DNA from: CAYQEC01 sp964416425
Lineage (GTDB): Bacteria > Actinomycetota > Acidimicrobiia > Spongiisociales > UBA5794
Assembly: GCA_964416425.1 (NCBI GenBank)
Contig: CAYQEC010000019.1
Coordinates: 1-50,522, forward strand
Reading direction: 5' to 3'
Length of the DNA stretch: 50,522 nucleotides
Shown here: piece by piece, positions 49,266 to 50,522 of the stretch
Layout: the number at the start of each line of letters is the position of its first letter
Numbering within the stretch: the stretch's first letter is position 1
Notes under the pieces: generated by a model
Seen by the model: only the letters and a program-made list of their open reading frames with translations
Database searches by the model: none
What the model was told of the DNA's origin: nothing
Translations under genes and position numbers: made by a program

Positions 49266-50291
49266 ATGGCCCCCTCGCGCCCCGACGAGCGGCAGGTCAT
49301 CAACCGTCTACTGCATTGCGGCGACCCCACCGTGATGCTGAAGGCACGCCGTGACCTGCGCGGAGAGCACGAGGAAACGCGCCGCCTGCGAGCGCTCCGG
49401 GTCTGGATCGCCGGTTCACCCCGCACCCGCAAGCTGCTGAGCGGGCGCCGGCCCGACGGCACCATCCGCCTCAACCCCTATCGCAAGTGGCAGGGACCGC
49501 ACTGGACCCTGGTGCAGCTCGCCCTCAGCGAATACCCGGCGGGAGACACCGGCCTCATCCCCCTCCGCGACCAGGTGTACGACTGGCTGCTGTCGCCCGA
49601 GCATCTGCGGGCGCCCCGCACGGTCGCCTACCCGGAGCAGACGGACCGGATCCGGCGTTGCGCCTCCCAGGAGGGCAACGCGGTGTGGTATTCGATGATG
49701 CTCGGGCTGGAGAACGACCGCACCCGGTACCTGGTCGATCGGCTCATCCAGTTCCAGTGGCCCGACGGGGGATGGAACTGCGACAAGCGGCGTGAGGCCC
49801 GCACCTCGTCGTTCATCGAGACCCTGATCCCGCTGCGGGCCCTGTACGCCTTCGGCCGGGCCCACCACTACCGGCCGGCGTTGGAGGCCGCCGACCGGGC
49901 CGCCGAGTTCCTGCTGCAACGCCACCTGGTGCATCGCCGCGGCGACGGGGCGTTGCTGACGCAGTTCACCAAAATCCAGCATCCCATCCGCTTCTACGGG
50001 CCGCTGTTCGCCCTCCAGGTGATGACCGAGATCGGCAAGATCGGAGATCCTCGATGCCGCGAGGCTCTGGCGCTACTGGAGAGCAAGCGGCTCCCGGACG
50101 GCGGCTTCCCCGCCGAGGAGCGCACGGCGCGCACCGCCGACGCCGTCGTCACCCGGGGCACCTTCGCCGACTGGGGGCCCACCGGGAAGCGGCACGGCAA
50201 CAACCTGGTCACCGTCGACGCCCTTACGGTGCTGCAGGCTGCCCGCCGCCGGGTCACCGCGGCGCCGATGATGGCGGCCCGCCAGGCCTGA
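49266..50291 (+). CDS. Terpenoid-cyclase/prenyltransferase-fold protein without cyclase motif
   Basis: A 341-aa soluble protein with alpha/alpha-barrel repeats. Two QW-like repeats are clear: FQWPDGGWNCDKRR (near 160) and SKRLPDGGFPAEER (near 280); other helices pair around them (AVWYSMMLGLENDR, FIETLIPLRALYAFG). The fold is shared by squalene-hopene cyclase and prenyltransferase beta chains, but no DxDD catalytic motif is present and the chain is about half a cyclase. It may bind or modify a lipid or only share the fold. ATG 49266 is favoured over an upstream in-frame ATG (49236) by the TATGTT box. Confidence 0.6.
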   Translation: MAPSRPDERQVINRLLHCGDPTVMLKARRDLRGEHEETRRLRALRVWIAGSPRTRKLLSGRRPDGTIRLNPYRKWQGPHWTLVQLALSEYPAGDTGLIPLRDQVYDWLLSPEHLRAPRTVAYPEQTDRIRRCASQEGNAVWYSMMLGLENDRTRYLVDRLIQFQWPDGGWNCDKRREARTSSFIETLIPLRALYAFGRAHHYRPALEAADRAAEFLLQRHLVHRRGDGALLTQFTKIQHPIRFYGPLFALQVMTEIGKIGDPRCREALALLESKRLPDGGFPAEERTARTADAVVTRGTFADWGPTGKRHGNNLVTVDALTVLQAARRRVTAAPMMAARQA

Positions 50292-50307
50292 GACCTTCCG
50301 ACGCGCC

Positions 50308-50330
50308 GGACCCGTCACGAGGACGGGTCC
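50308..50330. terminator. Shared terminator of the 49266 gene and tRNA-Ser
   Basis: GGACCCGTC and GACGGGTCC pair over 9 bp around ACGAG, 16 nt after the CDS stop and 7 nt from the tRNA 3' end. It could stop transcripts from both sides. Confidence 0.65.
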
Positions 50331-50333
50331 GGG

Positions 50334-50426
<93 letters not shown>

Positions 50427-50522
50427 ACGAAGCCGATTGGCTTCGCCCCGGAGGTTATCAGCACCGGGGTGGAGGCGGTTCGGCAGCGCGGTGTGAATAG
50501 CGAAGCCCTCACCACCCCAGGG

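Overview
This is a 50.5-kb piece of chromosome from a high-GC Gram-positive-type bacterium. The best guess is an actinobacterium outside the well-studied orders, probably close to Acidimicrobiia. The grounds are the strong G/C bias at third codon positions, many GTG and some TTG starts, TANNNT -10 boxes 6-8 nt before start codons (leaderless mRNA), and actinobacterial families: an LppX/LprG lipoprotein next to a P55-like exporter, UPF0182, PspC/LiaF-like proteins, a DUF1876-like protein and mycobacterial-type Wzm/Wzt. Species cannot be read from the window. There is no phage, transposase, integrase or CRISPR array. It is core-like chromosome with patches of gene decay.

Layout. 1-5.4 kb: tail of a chagasin-type inhibitor, a HAD 5'-nucleotidase, a phosphonate-type ABC transporter (phnD-phnC-phnE-phnE) and a dGTPase. 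5.4-9.2 kb: a large B12-dependent metH on the minus strand behind a clear SAM-I riboswitch, with an apparent 18-codon leader ORF whose stop overlaps the metH start. 9.2-12.2 kb: a membrane protein, a dodecin with no normal start codon, a PspC/LiaF-like envelope set, and a collapsed extracellular-nuclease pseudogene. 12.2-18.4 kb: sugar genes (xylulokinase, aldose epimerase, SMP-30 lactonase, a galT stub) interrupted by an lprG-p55-like pair. 18.4-21.2 kb: a repeat-built surface protein, a yeast-FCY1-like cytosine deaminase, a transglycosylase and an endonuclease V homologue lacking its metal-binding aspartates.

21.1-27.3 kb: a giant histidine kinase made of two complete fused kinases, the first with Tyr in place of the phospho-accepting His; a divergent ECF-type sigma factor coupled to a membrane Asp-box propeller; and a beta-lactamase-fold hydrolase. 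27.6-31.8 kb: a Wzm/Wzt polysaccharide exporter and UPF0182. 32.4-36 kb: a PAS-GAF-GGDEF diguanylate cyclase, then a decayed stretch (metzincin remnant, frameshifted gene) and a lipoprotein.

36.3-41.4 kb holds the most striking unit: a tightly overlapped operon of a 42-aa membrane protein, a GAF histidine kinase, two stand-alone receiver proteins, a 39-aa ORF, a membrane-anchored HEAT-repeat protein and a processive family-2 glycosyltransferase. Neither receiver has a DNA-binding domain, so the likely output is protein-protein control of polysaccharide synthesis. 41.5-45 kb: small membrane and propeller proteins, a tRNA 3'-end-like fragment and tRNA-Arg(ACG). 45-50.5 kb: an HD-GYP-type phosphodiesterase, two tandem DUF885 genes, a terpenoid-cyclase-fold protein and tRNA-Ser(GCT).

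A common thread is the cell envelope and its signalling: polysaccharide export and synthesis, lipid export, PspC/LiaF-type stress proteins, two unusual histidine kinases and both a maker and a likely breaker of c-di-GMP. All functions are read from sequence; no search was run.
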